From Haloplasmatales bacterium 4B (GTDB lineage Bacteria > Bacillota_I > Bacilli_A > Haloplasmatales > Haloplasmataceae), in the NCBI GenBank assembly GCA_003586005.1, contig NSKI01000013.1, positions 1-57,324 on the forward strand: DNA of 57,324 nucleotides, written 5' to 3'. Position 1 is the first letter of the stretch; the number at the start of each line of letters is the position of its first letter. The notes beneath the pieces were generated by a model. That model was not told where the DNA came from. It was given only the letters and a program-made list of their open reading frames with translations, and made no database searches. Positions 26,520 to 36,205 of this stretch are shown here, one piece after another. Made by a program: the position numbers and the translations under genes.

Positions 26520-28071
26520 ATTAGGATTAGATTGGCAACTAGTAGAAGAAGCAAGGAATCATGCTAAAGAAATCGCATATTTTACACAAGCGTTCATTGA
26601 TAAACATACAACAGTTACAGTTGAAAGAGCAGTATGTCGATTAATAGGTATTGATGGTGTAGATGAAATGGGGATACCCCTTGCAAATATTGTTGTTGAC
26701 CATATAAAAGAAAATGGGAATCTAGGAAAAGGTGTATGCTATTATTTAGGCAACACAATGATTGAAACAGGGTTAACACCACAAAAAATAGCTGAAGAGG
26801 TTGCGTTTAATAAATTAGATTTAACAAAATTACCCGGTAACGACATTTTTGATATTCGGGTAAAAATTGAACCGGTTGTAAAAAAGTATTTACGTATAAT
26901 AAAAGAAAACAAATTACAAAGAGATGAATATCTAAAACAATATGGCGAGAAATCTGGTCCAGAATTATATGTTATCGTTGCAACAGGTAACATTTATGAA
27001 GATGTAACTCAGGCAGTAGCCGCTAGTAAACAAGGAGCAGACATTATAGCTGTAATTCGCTCAACAGGACAGTCGCTATTAGATTATGTACCCTATGGAG
27101 CTACGACAGAAGGCTTTGGTGGGACTTTTGCAACACAAGAAAATTTTCGGATAATGAGAGAAGCTTTAGATGAAGTTGGAAAAGATTTAGGAAAATATAT
27201 TAAACTTGTAAATTATGCATCAGGATTATGCATGCCTGAAATTGCTGCTATGGGTGCTTTAGAACGACTTGATGTAATGTTGAATGATTCTTTATATGGC
27301 ATATTATTTAGAGATATAAACATGAAACGGACCTTTATTGATCAATATTTTTCACGGGTAATTAATAGTTATGCTGGAATAATTATAAATACTGGTGAGG
27401 ACAATTATTTAACCACTTCTGATGCTGTTGAAGAAGCCCATACGGTTTTAGCATCTCAATTTATTAATGAACAATTTGCAGCACTTGCTTATTTGCCAGA
27501 AAAATTACAAGGTTTAGGACATGCATTTGAAATTAATCCAGAAGTTGAGAATGGGTTTTTATATGAGGTAGCACAAGCGCAAATGGCAAGAGAAATTTTT
27601 CCAAATGCACCTTTGAAATATATGCCGCCAACTAAATTTATGACGGGGAATATTTTTAAAGGACATGTTCAAAATGCTTTATTTAATATAACTACAATTT
27701 TAACTAATCAAAAAATTCATTTGTTAGGGATGTTGACTGAAGCAATACACACTCCTTTTATGTCAGATCGTGCTTTAGCAATTGAAAACGCTAATTATAT
27801 ATTTAATACGATGAAAGATATAAGTAATGAAATTGAGTTTAAAAAAGACGGAATTATTCAAAATAGAGCTCGTGAAGTATTAGAAAAAGGTAATAATTTG
27901 CTATCTGAAATCGCTAAAGAAGGTATCTTTGAGACTATTGAAAAAGGAATATTTGCAGGAATAAAGCGGCCTCAAAATGGGGGAAAAGGCTTAGAAAATG
28001 TTTTTGTTAAGTCTGAAACCTATTTTAACCTTGTTTTAGAATTAATGATAGAAGAATTGAAGGAGGAGTAG
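26512..28071 (+). CDS. kamD: lysine 5,6-aminomutase alpha subunit
   Basis: Large subunit (about 519 residues) of the B12- and PLP-dependent enzyme that moves the terminal amino group of beta-lysine to give 3,5-diaminohexanoate. Family segments include VERAVCRLIGIDGVDEMGIPLANIVVDH near residue 35, YVIVATGNIYEDVTQAVAASKQGADIIAVIRSTGQSLLDYVPYG near residues 146-190, and APLKYMPPTKFMTGN near residue 365. The chosen start is the TTG at 26512, spaced properly after GGAGAG. A GTG at 26503 is in frame but too close to it. The first bases overlap the end of kamC. Confidence 0.94.
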   Translation: MNKLGLDWQLVEEARNHAKEIAYFTQAFIDKHTTVTVERAVCRLIGIDGVDEMGIPLANIVVDHIKENGNLGKGVCYYLGNTMIETGLTPQKIAEEVAFNKLDLTKLPGNDIFDIRVKIEPVVKKYLRIIKENKLQRDEYLKQYGEKSGPELYVIVATGNIYEDVTQAVAASKQGADIIAVIRSTGQSLLDYVPYGATTEGFGGTFATQENFRIMREALDEVGKDLGKYIKLVNYASGLCMPEIAAMGALERLDVMLNDSLYGILFRDINMKRTFIDQYFSRVINSYAGIIINTGEDNYLTTSDAVEEAHTVLASQFINEQFAALAYLPEKLQGLGHAFEINPEVENGFLYEVAQAQMAREIFPNAPLKYMPPTKFMTGNIFKGHVQNALFNITTILTNQKIHLLGMLTEAIHTPFMSDRALAIENANYIFNTMKDISNEIEFKKDGIIQNRAREVLEKGNNLLSEIAKEGIFETIEKGIFAGIKRPQNGGKGLENVFVKSETYFNLVLELMIEELKEE

Positions 28072-28074
28072 AAC

Positions 28075-28878
28075 TTGGGATATTCATTAGATAATAAAAA
28101 TTTTGACAAAACCTTAGATTTAACAAAAATAAAACCATATGGTGATACGATAAATGATGGAAAAATTCAATTAAGTTTTACTTTACCTATTCCAAATGAC
28201 GAAAAAGGAGAAATTTGTGCTAAAGAACTAGCTAATAAGATGGGACTATTAGATGTAACTGTTGTTCATAGTGAATCTTTAGATAAAAACTTTTCATTTT
28301 ATGTAGTGTATGGGAATTTAGTACATACAGTTGATTATTCACAAATTCATGTTGAAACAATTGATGACAATAAGTTAAGTATGAAAGAGGTTGAAGAATA
28401 CATAAACCTAAATATTGGTCGTGATGTTGTAGTTGTTGGTGCTTCAACAGGAACCGACGCTCATACAGTTGGAATTGATGCCATTATGAATATGAAAGGT
28501 TATGCTGGTCATTATGGCTTAGAACGTTATCATGGAATTGAAGCATATAATATGGGGTCTCAAGTAGAAAATGAGAAATTTATTGAAAAAGCAATTGAAA
28601 TGAATGCCGACGTATTGTTAGTATCTCAAATCGTTACGCAAAAGGATGTACATATAAACAATTTAACTAACTTAATCGAACTGCTTGAAGCAGAGGGAAT
28701 TCGTGATAAAGTTATTGTAATAGTCGGAGGTCCAAGAATAAGTCATGAATTAGCTAAAGAATTAGGGTATGATGCTGGTTTTGGAGTAAAAAAATTTGCT
28801 GAAGATGTTGCCTCTTATTTCGTTCAAGAGTTAGTAAATAGAAAATTAGTAAAGCGCAAACCTTTAGGTAGTAAATAA
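28075..28878 (+). CDS. kamE: lysine 5,6-aminomutase beta subunit
   Basis: Cobalamin-binding small subunit of 267 residues. The base-off B12 motif is TGTDAHTVGIDAI with Asp128 and His130 (DxHxxG), followed by the flavodoxin-like VLLVSQIV and KVIVIVGGPRISHELAKELG strands. The GYDAGFGVKKFAEDVAS end segment closes the Rossmann-like domain. It starts with TTG, 7 bases after AGGAGGAG, and lies three bases after kamD. It works only in complex with KamD and is the subunit that carries adenosylcobalamin. No cobalamin riboswitch or B12 synthesis gene occurs in the window. Confidence 0.95.
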   Translation: MGYSLDNKNFDKTLDLTKIKPYGDTINDGKIQLSFTLPIPNDEKGEICAKELANKMGLLDVTVVHSESLDKNFSFYVVYGNLVHTVDYSQIHVETIDDNKLSMKEVEEYINLNIGRDVVVVGASTGTDAHTVGIDAIMNMKGYAGHYGLERYHGIEAYNMGSQVENEKFIEKAIEMNADVLLVSQIVTQKDVHINNLTNLIELLEAEGIRDKVIVIVGGPRISHELAKELGYDAGFGVKKFAEDVASYFVQELVNRKLVKRKPLGSK

Positions 28879-28895
28879 TAATTTTGGAGGGAAGC

Positions 28896-29672
28896 ATGAA
28901 CAATCTTCTTTTAGATGTAAACGAAAAAATTGCGACAATTACTTTTAATCGTCCAGAATCATTAAATGCTTTAAATATTGAAACATTATCCGAAATAGAT
29001 AAAGTAATAGAAGATATTAAAAATAACGAAAATATTGAAATTGTCATTTTTACAGGCACTGGTAAAGCATTTATTGCTGGTGCTGATATAAGTGAAATGG
29101 CTAATATGAACGAATTTGAAGCTAAAGAATATGCCAAATTAGGTGCAACTATTTTTCGTAAAATTGAATTACTTGAGAAAATTACCATAGCTTGTATTAA
29201 TGGTTATTGTCTTGGTGGCGGTAATGAATTTGCAATGGCTACTGATTTACGTATTGCTTCAGAGCATGCTAAATTTGGACAACCAGAAGTATCTTTAGGA
29301 ATTATACCAGGTTTTTCAGGTACACAAAGGTTACCTAGATTAATTGGTGTAACAAAGTCAAAGGAATTATTATATACAGGTAAAATAATTGATGCTAATG
29401 AGGCAAAATTAATTGGTTTAGTTAATCAAGTAGTTTCTCATGAATTATTATTTGAATCTACACTTAATTTAGCAAAAACAATTCTTAAAAATTCGCAACT
29501 CGCTGTTAGAATAGCAAAAAAAGTTGTTAATGAAGGCATAGATTCACCACTGGATGACGCAATTAAATTAGAAAACACGTATTTTTCACAACTTTTTTCT
29601 ACCTTTGAACAAAAAGAAGGTATGCAAGCATTTTTAGAAAAACGAAAAGCTAATTTTAGAAAGGAGGAATAG
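28896..29672 (+). CDS. crt: enoyl-CoA hydratase (crotonase)
   Basis: Crotonase-fold enzyme of 258 residues. The oxyanion-hole segments are GKAFIAGADISEMANMNEFEA near residue 57 and ACINGYCLGGGNEFAMATDLRIAS near residue 95. The catalytic glutamates occur in QPEVSLGIIPGFSGTQRL. The ATG follows TTGGAGGGAAGC; the TTG inside that site is not the start. In this operon it most likely hydrates crotonyl-CoA, the Kal product, to 3-hydroxybutyryl-CoA, with hbd next. A butyryl-CoA dehydrogenase with Etf, the usual fate of crotonyl-CoA in lysine fermenters, is absent from the window. Confidence 0.88.
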   Translation: MNNLLLDVNEKIATITFNRPESLNALNIETLSEIDKVIEDIKNNENIEIVIFTGTGKAFIAGADISEMANMNEFEAKEYAKLGATIFRKIELLEKITIACINGYCLGGGNEFAMATDLRIASEHAKFGQPEVSLGIIPGFSGTQRLPRLIGVTKSKELLYTGKIIDANEAKLIGLVNQVVSHELLFESTLNLAKTILKNSQLAVRIAKKVVNEGIDSPLDDAIKLENTYFSQLFSTFEQKEGMQAFLEKRKANFRKEE

Positions 29673-29673
29673 A

Positions 29674-30513
29674 ATGAAAGTATTAATTATTGGTTCAGGT
29701 ACAATGGGAAGAGGAATAGCTCAAGTTATTGCAAAATCAGGCATTAAAGTTATATTAAATGATTTAAACGAACAATTATTATCTAATTCCATAAAAGTAA
29801 TTTCGAATGACTTGGCTAAATTAGTGAACAAAGGAAAAATTACTGAAGATGTAAAAGCAGGAATACTAGCTAATATTACAACCACCATTGATTTTAATAC
29901 TGCTAAAAATGTTGATCTTGTAATTGAAGCCGCAGTAGAAAATATTGATATTAAAAAACAGCTATTTAAACAACTCGATTTAGTTATAAATCCTCAAGCA
30001 ATTCTTGCTACCAATACATCTTCGTTATCAATTACGGAAATCGCTACAAGTACTAGTCGACCTGACCGAGTTATTGGTATTCATTTTTTTAACCCAGCCC
30101 CAGTAATGAAGTTAGTTGAAGTGATTAAGGGATTAACTACAAGCGAGGATACATTTAATTTAGTAAGTGAATTTGTTTCTAGTATTAACAAAGAACAAGT
30201 AAATGTATCAGAAGCTCCAGGATTTGTAGTTAATCGCCTATTAATTCCAATGATTAATGAAGCTATTGGAATTTACTCAGAAAGAGTCGCTACTATCGAA
30301 GACATTGACAAGGCAATGATGTTAGGAGCGAATCATCCAATAGGACCTTTAGCTTTAGCAGATTTAATTGGTATCGATGTTGTTTTGGCGATAATGGAAG
30401 TATTATATGCTGAATTTTCTGAAGATAAGTATCGTCCACACCCATACTTAAGAAAAATGGTGAGAGCAGGAATGCTTGGTAGAAAAACTAAAAAAGGGTT
30501 TTATAATTATTGA
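29674..30513 (+). CDS. hbd: 3-hydroxybutyryl-CoA dehydrogenase
   Basis: NAD(P)-dependent dehydrogenase of 279 residues linking 3-hydroxybutyryl-CoA and acetoacetyl-CoA. The Rossmann motif GSGTMGRGIAQ is at residues 7-17. The catalytic histidine lies in GIHFFNPAPVMKLVEVI near residue 138, followed by the conserved SEAPGFVVNRLLIPMINEA. GANHPIGPLALADLIGID and the C-terminal GRKTKKGFYNY are typical. It starts one base after the crt stop with AAGGAGGAAT. With crt it can oxidise crotonyl-CoA toward acetoacetyl-CoA, or run in reverse to make butyrate precursors. Confidence 0.93.
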   Translation: MKVLIIGSGTMGRGIAQVIAKSGIKVILNDLNEQLLSNSIKVISNDLAKLVNKGKITEDVKAGILANITTTIDFNTAKNVDLVIEAAVENIDIKKQLFKQLDLVINPQAILATNTSSLSITEIATSTSRPDRVIGIHFFNPAPVMKLVEVIKGLTTSEDTFNLVSEFVSSINKEQVNVSEAPGFVVNRLLIPMINEAIGIYSERVATIEDIDKAMMLGANHPIGPLALADLIGIDVVLAIMEVLYAEFSEDKYRPHPYLRKMVRAGMLGRKTKKGFYNY

Positions 30514-30527
30514 TTTGGAGGGAATGT

Positions 30528-31175
30528 GTGAATAAATTCATTGATGTTGAGCTATTTAAATCACATTGCAGAGATGGTATGTCTATTATGGTTGGTGGAT
30601 TCATGGCTGTAGGTACAGCGGAAATACTAATTGATGCATTAGTAGAGACAAACGTCAAGGATCTTACTATTATTTGCAATGATGCAGGTTTTGAAGATAA
30701 AGGCGTTGGAAAGCTGATCTGTAATAATCAAGTTAAAGTATTAATTTCTTCGCATATAGGTTTAAATCCTATCGCTGGAAAAATGATGTCAGAAGGTAAA
30801 ATGGAGGTTACTTTAACTCCTCAAGGAACTTTAATTGAACAAATACGAGCTGGAGGTGCTGGACTTGGTGGCGTGTTAACAAGAACAGGACTTGGCACTA
30901 TGGTTGAAGAAAATAAACAAAAGGTAATCGTTGACGAAAAAGAATATTTATTAGAAAAGCCATTAAAAGCAGATATGGCAATTATACGTGGTTCAAGAGT
31001 TGATAAGTATGGAAATGTTTTTTATAATGCCACTACTCAAAATTTTAATCCGATGATGGCAATGGCTGCTAATAAAGTTTATGCATGGACTGAAGAACTA
31101 GTAGAAGAAATCCATCCCAATCATGTTATGACTCCACATATATTTGTAAATTATATAGTAAGGGAGTCATGGTAA
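30528..31175 (+). CDS. atoD: acetoacetate/butyrate CoA-transferase, alpha subunit
   Basis: Subunit A of a 3-oxoacid CoA-transferase, 215 residues. The N-terminal [24 protein letters not shown] is typical, as are [24 protein letters not shown] near residue 105 and [16 protein letters not shown] near residue 150. The GTG start is 5 bases after GGAGGGAAT; an earlier in-frame TTG overlaps hbd and has no site. With AtoA it activates the acetoacetate released by Kce, using butyryl-CoA or another acyl-CoA as CoA donor, in the cytosol. This is the step that normally releases butyrate in lysine fermentation. Confidence 0.93.
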   Translation: MNKFIDVELFKSHCRDGMSIMVGGFMAVGTAEILIDALVETNVKDLTIICNDAGFEDKGVGKLICNNQVKVLISSHIGLNPIAGKMMSEGKMEVTLTPQGTLIEQIRAGGAGLGGVLTRTGLGTMVEENKQKVIVDEKEYLLEKPLKADMAIIRGSRVDKYGNVFYNATTQNFNPMMAMAANKVYAWTEELVEEIHPNHVMTPHIFVNYIVRESW

Positions 31176-31176
31176 T

Positions 31177-31827
31177 ATGAATGTTAAGGAAATAATCGCT
31201 CGAAGAGTAGCAAAAGAGTTAAATGATGGTGATATTGTAAACTTAGGAATTGGTCTCCCAACTTTAGTAGCTAATTACGTCCCTAAAAATATTAATGTCT
31301 ACTTTCAATCAGAAAATGGTTTTATTAATTTGGGACCAAAACCTAATGATGATGAAATTGACTTAGATCTAACTAATGCTGGTGGACAACCTGTCACGAT
31401 TTTACCTGGTGGAGCTTTTTTTGATAGTTCTATATCTTTTTCAATAATTCGTGGTGGTCATGTTGACTTAACAGTATTGGGATCTTTGGAAGTTGATGAA
31501 AAAGGGAATATCGCCAATTGGATAATTCCTGGTAAAATGGTTCCGGGAATGGGGGGAGCAATGGACTTATTAGTAGGCGCTAAAAAAGTCATTGTTGCAA
31601 TGTCACATACTAATAAGGGAAAACCTAAAATCTTAAAAGAATGTACACTTCCTTTAACTGCTAAAGGTGAAGTGGATATGATTTTTACCGAAATGGGGGT
31701 AATTGAAGTTACAAAGGAAGGATTAAAGTTAGTCGAAATTAATCCGATGTATACAATTGAAGAAGTACAAAATGCAACTGATGCAGCTTTGATTATTCCG
31801 GAAAACTTAAAATTAATGGAAGTATAG
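31177..31827 (+). CDS. atoA: acetoacetate/butyrate CoA-transferase, beta subunit
   Basis: Subunit B of the CoA-transferase, 216 residues. The catalytic glutamate that forms the acyl-CoA thioester is Glu46 in [12 protein letters not shown]. The segments [40 protein letters not shown] and [30 protein letters not shown] follow the family pattern. It begins one base after atoD and is the last gene of the lysine operon. A hairpin without a clear T run lies just downstream. Confidence 0.94.
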   Translation: MNVKEIIARRVAKELNDGDIVNLGIGLPTLVANYVPKNINVYFQSENGFINLGPKPNDDEIDLDLTNAGGQPVTILPGGAFFDSSISFSIIRGGHVDLTVLGSLEVDEKGNIANWIIPGKMVPGMGGAMDLLVGAKKVIVAMSHTNKGKPKILKECTLPLTAKGEVDMIFTEMGVIEVTKEGLKLVEINPMYTIEEVQNATDAALIIPENLKLMEV

Positions 31828-31831
31828 TTAA

Positions 31832-31876
31832 AATTTAAAAATATCGAATGATAATATCATTAGGTATTTTTAAATT
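31832..31876 (+). terminator. hairpin at the end of the lysine operon, possible terminator
   Basis: AATTTAAAAATA (31832-31843) pairs with TATTTTTAAATT (31865-31876), with an inner AATGAT/ATCATT stem. There is no proper T run after it, so termination may be partial. Confidence 0.5.
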
Positions 31877-31886
31877 GGGAAATAAA

Positions 31887-31895
31887 TGCTATAAT
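31887..31895 (+). promoter_or_regulatory. extended -10 promoter of the arginine/ornithine operon
   Basis: TGCTATAAT is an extended -10 element. No good -35 box stands 17 bases upstream, where the hairpin of the preceding operon lies. Confidence 0.6.
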
Positions 31896-31900
31896 AACAA

Positions 31901-31914
31901 TGTATGCGTTTACA
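31901..31914 (+). promoter_or_regulatory. cre-like site (CcpA) at arcA
   Basis: TGTATGCGTTTACA matches a cre site with one mismatch in the left arm. It begins 5 bases after the -10 box, the same geometry as at tnaA. Confidence 0.6.
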
Positions 31915-31947
31915 AATTATGCTAAAAGTAAATAAGGATGTGAAACA

Positions 31948-33171
31948 TTGAATATTTTAAATGTAAATTCAGAAATCGGAAAATTAAAAAAGGTTTTATT
32001 ACACCGACCTGGTAAAGAATTAGAAAATTTAAATCCAGAATGGCTAGAAAGGTTATTGTTTGATGATATTCCTTGGTTAGAACTTGCTCAAAAAGAACAT
32101 GATGAATTTGCTAATTTATTTCGAAAAAATGATGTGGAAGTTGTTTATTTAGCAGATTTAATTTCTGAAACATTGAATCAAAGTAAAGAGCTTAAACTAC
32201 AATTTATTAGTCAATTTCTTAATGAGGCGCATGTTGTTAGTGAAACTTTAAGACTAGTTGTAACTGAATATTTAAATTCTTTTGATAGTACGAAAGAAAT
32301 GATTGAGAAAACAATGGCAGGTATTCGTAAAAATGAAGTGCCAAATTGGACTAAAAGAACACTAACCGATTATATTGGTGATTATCCATTTGTGTGCGAC
32401 CCAATGCCAAATTTGTATTTTACTAGAGATCCTTTCAGTACAATAGGTAATGGGATTTCAATGAGTAAAATGTTTACTGTTACACGTAGTAGAGAGACAA
32501 TTTACTCTGATTATATATTTAAATACCATAATCAATATAAAAATAAGCTTAATTATTATTATGATCGAAACCAACCTTTTTCACTTGAAGGAGGAGATAT
32601 CTTAGTTTTATCAGATAAAATTCTAGCTGTTGGTGTTAGTCAAAGATCACATCCAATCGCTATTGAGGCTTTCGCAAAAAATTTACTTTATAAATACAAC
32701 ACTAATTTTGAAACTATATTAGCTTTCGATATACCAAAGAGTCGTGCTTTTATGCATTTAGATACTGTATTTACTAGAGTAGATTATGATAAGTTTACTT
32801 TACATAACAAAATGGATAATCCTTTTAAAGTATATGAACTAACAAAAGACTCTAATAGAGTTGGAAAACTAAAAGTTAAACAAATTTATGACAAGTTAGA
32901 CAATATTTTGTCAAAATATTTAGATCAATCCGTAAAATTAATACCTTGTGGTGGTGGCGATGAAATCATTTCAAGTAGAGAACAGTGGAATGATGGTGCT
33001 AACACTCTTGCTATTGCTCCAGGTGAAGTAATAGTTTATGCTAGAAATTATGTAACAAATTCGATTCTTGAAAGTCATGGAGTAAAAGTTCATGCAATCG
33101 CTTCTAGCGAGTTATCTAGAGGACGTGGAGGACCTAGATGTATGAGTATGCCTTTATTAAGGGAAGATTAA
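31948..33171 (+). CDS. arcA: arginine deiminase
   Basis: Hydrolyses arginine to citrulline and ammonia in the cytosol. The protein has 407 residues, the usual length. It begins with [41 protein letters not shown]. The guanidino-binding motif [14 protein letters not shown] lies near residue 158, [12 protein letters not shown] near residue 212, [11 protein letters not shown] near residue 271 and the catalytic Cys398 in [13 protein letters not shown]. The TTG start is 8 bases after AAGGATG. It is the first gene of an operon that carries arginine through ornithine to central metabolites. No ArcD antiporter or ArgR gene is present in the operon. Confidence 0.97.
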   Translation: MNILNVNSEIGKLKKVLLHRPGKELENLNPEWLERLLFDDIPWLELAQKEHDEFANLFRKNDVEVVYLADLISETLNQSKELKLQFISQFLNEAHVVSETLRLVVTEYLNSFDSTKEMIEKTMAGIRKNEVPNWTKRTLTDYIGDYPFVCDPMPNLYFTRDPFSTIGNGISMSKMFTVTRSRETIYSDYIFKYHNQYKNKLNYYYDRNQPFSLEGGDILVLSDKILAVGVSQRSHPIAIEAFAKNLLYKYNTNFETILAFDIPKSRAFMHLDTVFTRVDYDKFTLHNKMDNPFKVYELTKDSNRVGKLKVKQIYDKLDNILSKYLDQSVKLIPCGGGDEIISSREQWNDGANTLAIAPGEVIVYARNYVTNSILESHGVKVHAIASSELSRGRGGPRCMSMPLLRED

Positions 33172-33196
33172 TAATATAATATTGTGGAGGAAAAAA

Positions 33197-34192
33197 ATGC
33201 CGGTAAATGTACGTGGAAAAAGTTTTTTAACATTATTGGATTACAGTCCAAAGGAAATTATGTATTTATTAGATTTAGCGATGAATTTAAAGAAAGTAAA
33301 ACAAACAGGTTATGAAGGACCAAAATTAAAAAGTAAAAACGTTGCTCTCTTATTTGAAAAAGATTCAACAAGAACACGTTGTGCTTTTGAAGTAGGTGCT
33401 TATGATTTAGGGATGAATGTAACTTATTTAGGTCCAACAGGAAGTCAAATGGGTAAAAAAGAAAGTATTGCTGATACAGCTAGAGTATTAGGAAGAATGT
33501 TTGATGGTATTGAATATCGTGGCTTTAAGCAAGAAACTGTTGAAGATTTAGCTAAACATTCTGGAGTACCTGTTTGGAATGGATTAACTGACAAATATCA
33601 TCCTACACAAATTCTTGCTGATTTTATGACAATTTTAGAGCATAAAGGAACTTTAAAAGGTGTTAAATTCGCTTATCTTGGAGATGCAAGAAACAACATG
33701 GGAAATTCGTTAATGGTAGGAGCAGCAAAAATGGGACTAGATTTTAGAGCTGTTGCACCTAAAGAATTATGGCCAGAAGCTGAGTTAGTTAAAAAATGCC
33801 AAGAAATAGCTTTAGAAAATGGTGGCAAAATAACTTTGACTGAAAATGTACTAGAAGGAACAAAAGGTGTTGATGTAGTTTATACTGATGTTTGGGTTTC
33901 TATGGGTGAAGCTGAGGAAGTTTGGGAGAAAAGAATTAAATTATTGAAACCATATCAAGTAAATATGGAATTAATTAATAATGCAGATAGTGAAGTAATA
34001 TTTATGCATTGTTTGCCTGCATTTCATGATACTTTGACCACTGTTGGAAAACAAATCTATGATAAATTTGGTCTAAATGGTATTGAAGTAACTAATGATG
34101 TGTTTGAATCTAAACATTCTGTAGTATTTGATGAAGCAGAAAATCGACTTCACACTATTAAAGCTGTAATGTTAGCAACAATTGGAGGATAA
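33197..34192 (+). CDS. arcB: catabolic ornithine carbamoyltransferase
   Basis: Phosphorolysis of citrulline to ornithine and carbamoyl phosphate; 331 residues. The carbamoyl-phosphate loop [10 protein letters not shown] is near residue 57, the HPTQ motif occurs as [10 protein letters not shown] near residue 135 and the ornithine loop as HCLPAFHD near residue 270. The ATG after GTGGAGG is the start. It lies between arcA and arcC, as in arginine deiminase operons, so it works in the catabolic direction. Confidence 0.96.
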   Translation: MPVNVRGKSFLTLLDYSPKEIMYLLDLAMNLKKVKQTGYEGPKLKSKNVALLFEKDSTRTRCAFEVGAYDLGMNVTYLGPTGSQMGKKESIADTARVLGRMFDGIEYRGFKQETVEDLAKHSGVPVWNGLTDKYHPTQILADFMTILEHKGTLKGVKFAYLGDARNNMGNSLMVGAAKMGLDFRAVAPKELWPEAELVKKCQEIALENGGKITLTENVLEGTKGVDVVYTDVWVSMGEAEEVWEKRIKLLKPYQVNMELINNADSEVIFMHCLPAFHDTLTTVGKQIYDKFGLNGIEVTNDVFESKHSVVFDEAENRLHTIKAVMLATIGG

Positions 34193-34195
34193 AAG

Positions 34196-35128
34196 ATGTC
34201 AAGAATAGTAGTTGCATTAGGTGGTAATGCTTTAGGAAAAACACCACTTGAACAACAAGAGTTGGTAAAAAATACCGCCAAATCAATAGTAGAACTAATC
34301 GCTAAAGGGAACGAAGTTATTATCACACATGGTAATGGCCCACAAGTGGGAATGATTAATCTGGCATTTTCAGCAGCTAGCTTAAGTGATTGCAAAACAC
34401 CTGAGATGCCATTCCCTGAATGTGGTGCTATGAGCCAAGGCTATATTGGATATCATTTACAAAATTCGATATTAGAAGAACTAAATAAAAGAAAAATAGA
34501 TAAAAAAGTTGCAACAGTAATTACTCAAGTGATTGTTGATCAATTTGACCCAGCATTTACTGTACCAACAAAGCCAATAGGGTCATTTTATAGTGAAGAG
34601 GAAGCAAAGATAATTGCTAAGGAAAAAGGATATGTCTTCAAAGAAGACTCGGGTAGAGGTTACCGTCGAGTAGTAGCAAGCCCTAAACCAGTTGATGTTG
34701 TTGAAAAGGATGTTGTAAAAACATTAGTTGATTATGGACATATTGTTATTACTGTAGGTGGAGGTGGCATTCCGGTAGTATTAGATGGAAATTCCTTAAA
34801 AGGTGTACCTGCAGTAATTGATAAAGATTTTGCAAGTGGTAAAATAGCAGAAATCTTAGAAGCTGATTATTTATTCATTTTAACAGCAGTAGATAAAGTT
34901 TCACTTAATTTTAATCAACCAAATCAAATTAATTTAGATGAAATCACTGTCGAATTAGCCAAAAAGTATATAATGGAAAATCAGTTTGGAACAGGTAGTA
35001 TGTTACCAAAAATTGAAGCAGCAATAAATTTTGCATCTTCAAAAAATGGTAGAACTGCTGTTATTGCCTCATTAGAAAAAGCGATGGATGCTTTAGAGGG
35101 CAATAGCGGAACTAAAATTACTTTATAA
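34196..35128 (+). CDS. arcC: carbamate kinase
   Basis: Converts carbamoyl phosphate and ADP to ATP, ammonia and CO2, the energy-yielding step of the arginine deiminase pathway. The 310-residue amino-acid-kinase-fold protein begins with IVVALGGNALGKTPLEQQ. It has VIITHGNGPQVG near residue 43, the substrate loop DSGRGYRRVVASPKP near residue 155 and VGGGGIPVV near residue 190. GTGSMLPKIEAAINFA lies near the C-terminus. It is spaced three bases after arcB and 17 bases before ord. Confidence 0.97.
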   Translation: MSRIVVALGGNALGKTPLEQQELVKNTAKSIVELIAKGNEVIITHGNGPQVGMINLAFSAASLSDCKTPEMPFPECGAMSQGYIGYHLQNSILEELNKRKIDKKVATVITQVIVDQFDPAFTVPTKPIGSFYSEEEAKIIAKEKGYVFKEDSGRGYRRVVASPKPVDVVEKDVVKTLVDYGHIVITVGGGGIPVVLDGNSLKGVPAVIDKDFASGKIAEILEADYLFILTAVDKVSLNFNQPNQINLDEITVELAKKYIMENQFGTGSMLPKIEAAINFASSKNGRTAVIASLEKAMDALEGNSGTKITL

Positions 35129-35145
35129 TATAAGGAGTTGATAGT

Positions 35146-36192
35146 ATGCGAAATAACTCTGTTAAAGTAGCAATATGGGGATTCGGAGCCATGGGTAGTG
35201 GAATGGCAAAAATGATACTTGATAAAAAAGGATTTGAAATCACAGGAATTTGTGACCTTAATCCTAATTATGTTGGTAAAAATATTTTTGATATTTTAGA
35301 GGTTGAACAAAAAGATCATCCTAGTGTATTTGTTAAAAATAATATAGATGAGGTTGTAACAGAAGACTGTGATATTGTTTTATTAGCTACGGATTCTTTT
35401 ACAAAAAAAGCTTTTCCTAAAATAAAATTACTACTAGAAAAAAAAGTAAATGTAATTTCAACTGCTGAAGAAATGGCATATCCAATGGCACAAAATCCTG
35501 ATTTAGCTAATGAATTAAATCAAATTGCTAAAGCGAACGGAGTAACAGTTATTGGTACAGGAATTAACCCAGGAATGATGATGGATTTATTAGTTGTATG
35601 TTTAACAGGTGTAATGAAAGATGTTGAAAAGATTACAGTTAAACGAGTAAATAGTTTATCACCATTTGGGAAAGCAGTTATGGAAGAACAAGGGGTTGGA
35701 ATAACTGTTAAAGAATTTACTGAAAGATTAAATAATAATGATATGGCTGGGCATGTAGGTTTTCATGAAAGTGTTAATATGATAGCGGATGCATTAAAAT
35801 GGAAAGTAGAGAAATTTGAACAACAAATGCAACCTATTATTACAGAGGTCGATAGGAAATCACCATATGGTTTTGCGAAGGCCGGAAATGTTTGTGGTGT
35901 TAGTATGACAAGTCAAGGTTATGTAGATGGTAAAGTTAAAATTGATATGTATCATCCGCAGCAAATTGAGCCTCAATATTCTGGAACAAATACTGGAGAT
36001 TATATAGAAATAGATGGAAGTCCAGTTGTTAATATGGCTATCAATCCTGAAATAGATGGAGGAATAGGCACAATAGCAATGTGTGTTAATATGATTCCCC
36101 ATGTAATAAATGCAAGGTCTGGTTTAAAAACAATGATTGATTTACCAGTTCCAAGAGCAATAATGGGTGATGTAAGAGAAATGATTGATTAA
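35146..36192 (+). CDS. ord: 2,4-diaminopentanoate dehydrogenase
   Basis: NAD(P)-dependent oxidative deamination of (2R,4S)-2,4-diaminopentanoate to 2-amino-4-oxopentanoate in oxidative ornithine degradation. The protein has 348 residues. The Rossmann motif GFGAMGSGMAKMI is near residue 12. STAEEMAYPMAQNPDLANELN and GTGINPGMMMDLLVVCLTG in the middle are characteristic of Ord and related dihydrodipicolinate-reductase-like dehydrogenases. AAGGAG precedes the start. Its 3' end lies 13 bases before ortA. Confidence 0.92.
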   Translation: MRNNSVKVAIWGFGAMGSGMAKMILDKKGFEITGICDLNPNYVGKNIFDILEVEQKDHPSVFVKNNIDEVVTEDCDIVLLATDSFTKKAFPKIKLLLEKKVNVISTAEEMAYPMAQNPDLANELNQIAKANGVTVIGTGINPGMMMDLLVVCLTGVMKDVEKITVKRVNSLSPFGKAVMEEQGVGITVKEFTERLNNNDMAGHVGFHESVNMIADALKWKVEKFEQQMQPIITEVDRKSPYGFAKAGNVCGVSMTSQGYVDGKVKIDMYHPQQIEPQYSGTNTGDYIEIDGSPVVNMAINPEIDGGIGTIAMCVNMIPHVINARSGLKTMIDLPVPRAIMGDVREMID

Positions 36193-36205
36193 AAGGAGGA
36201 TACTT

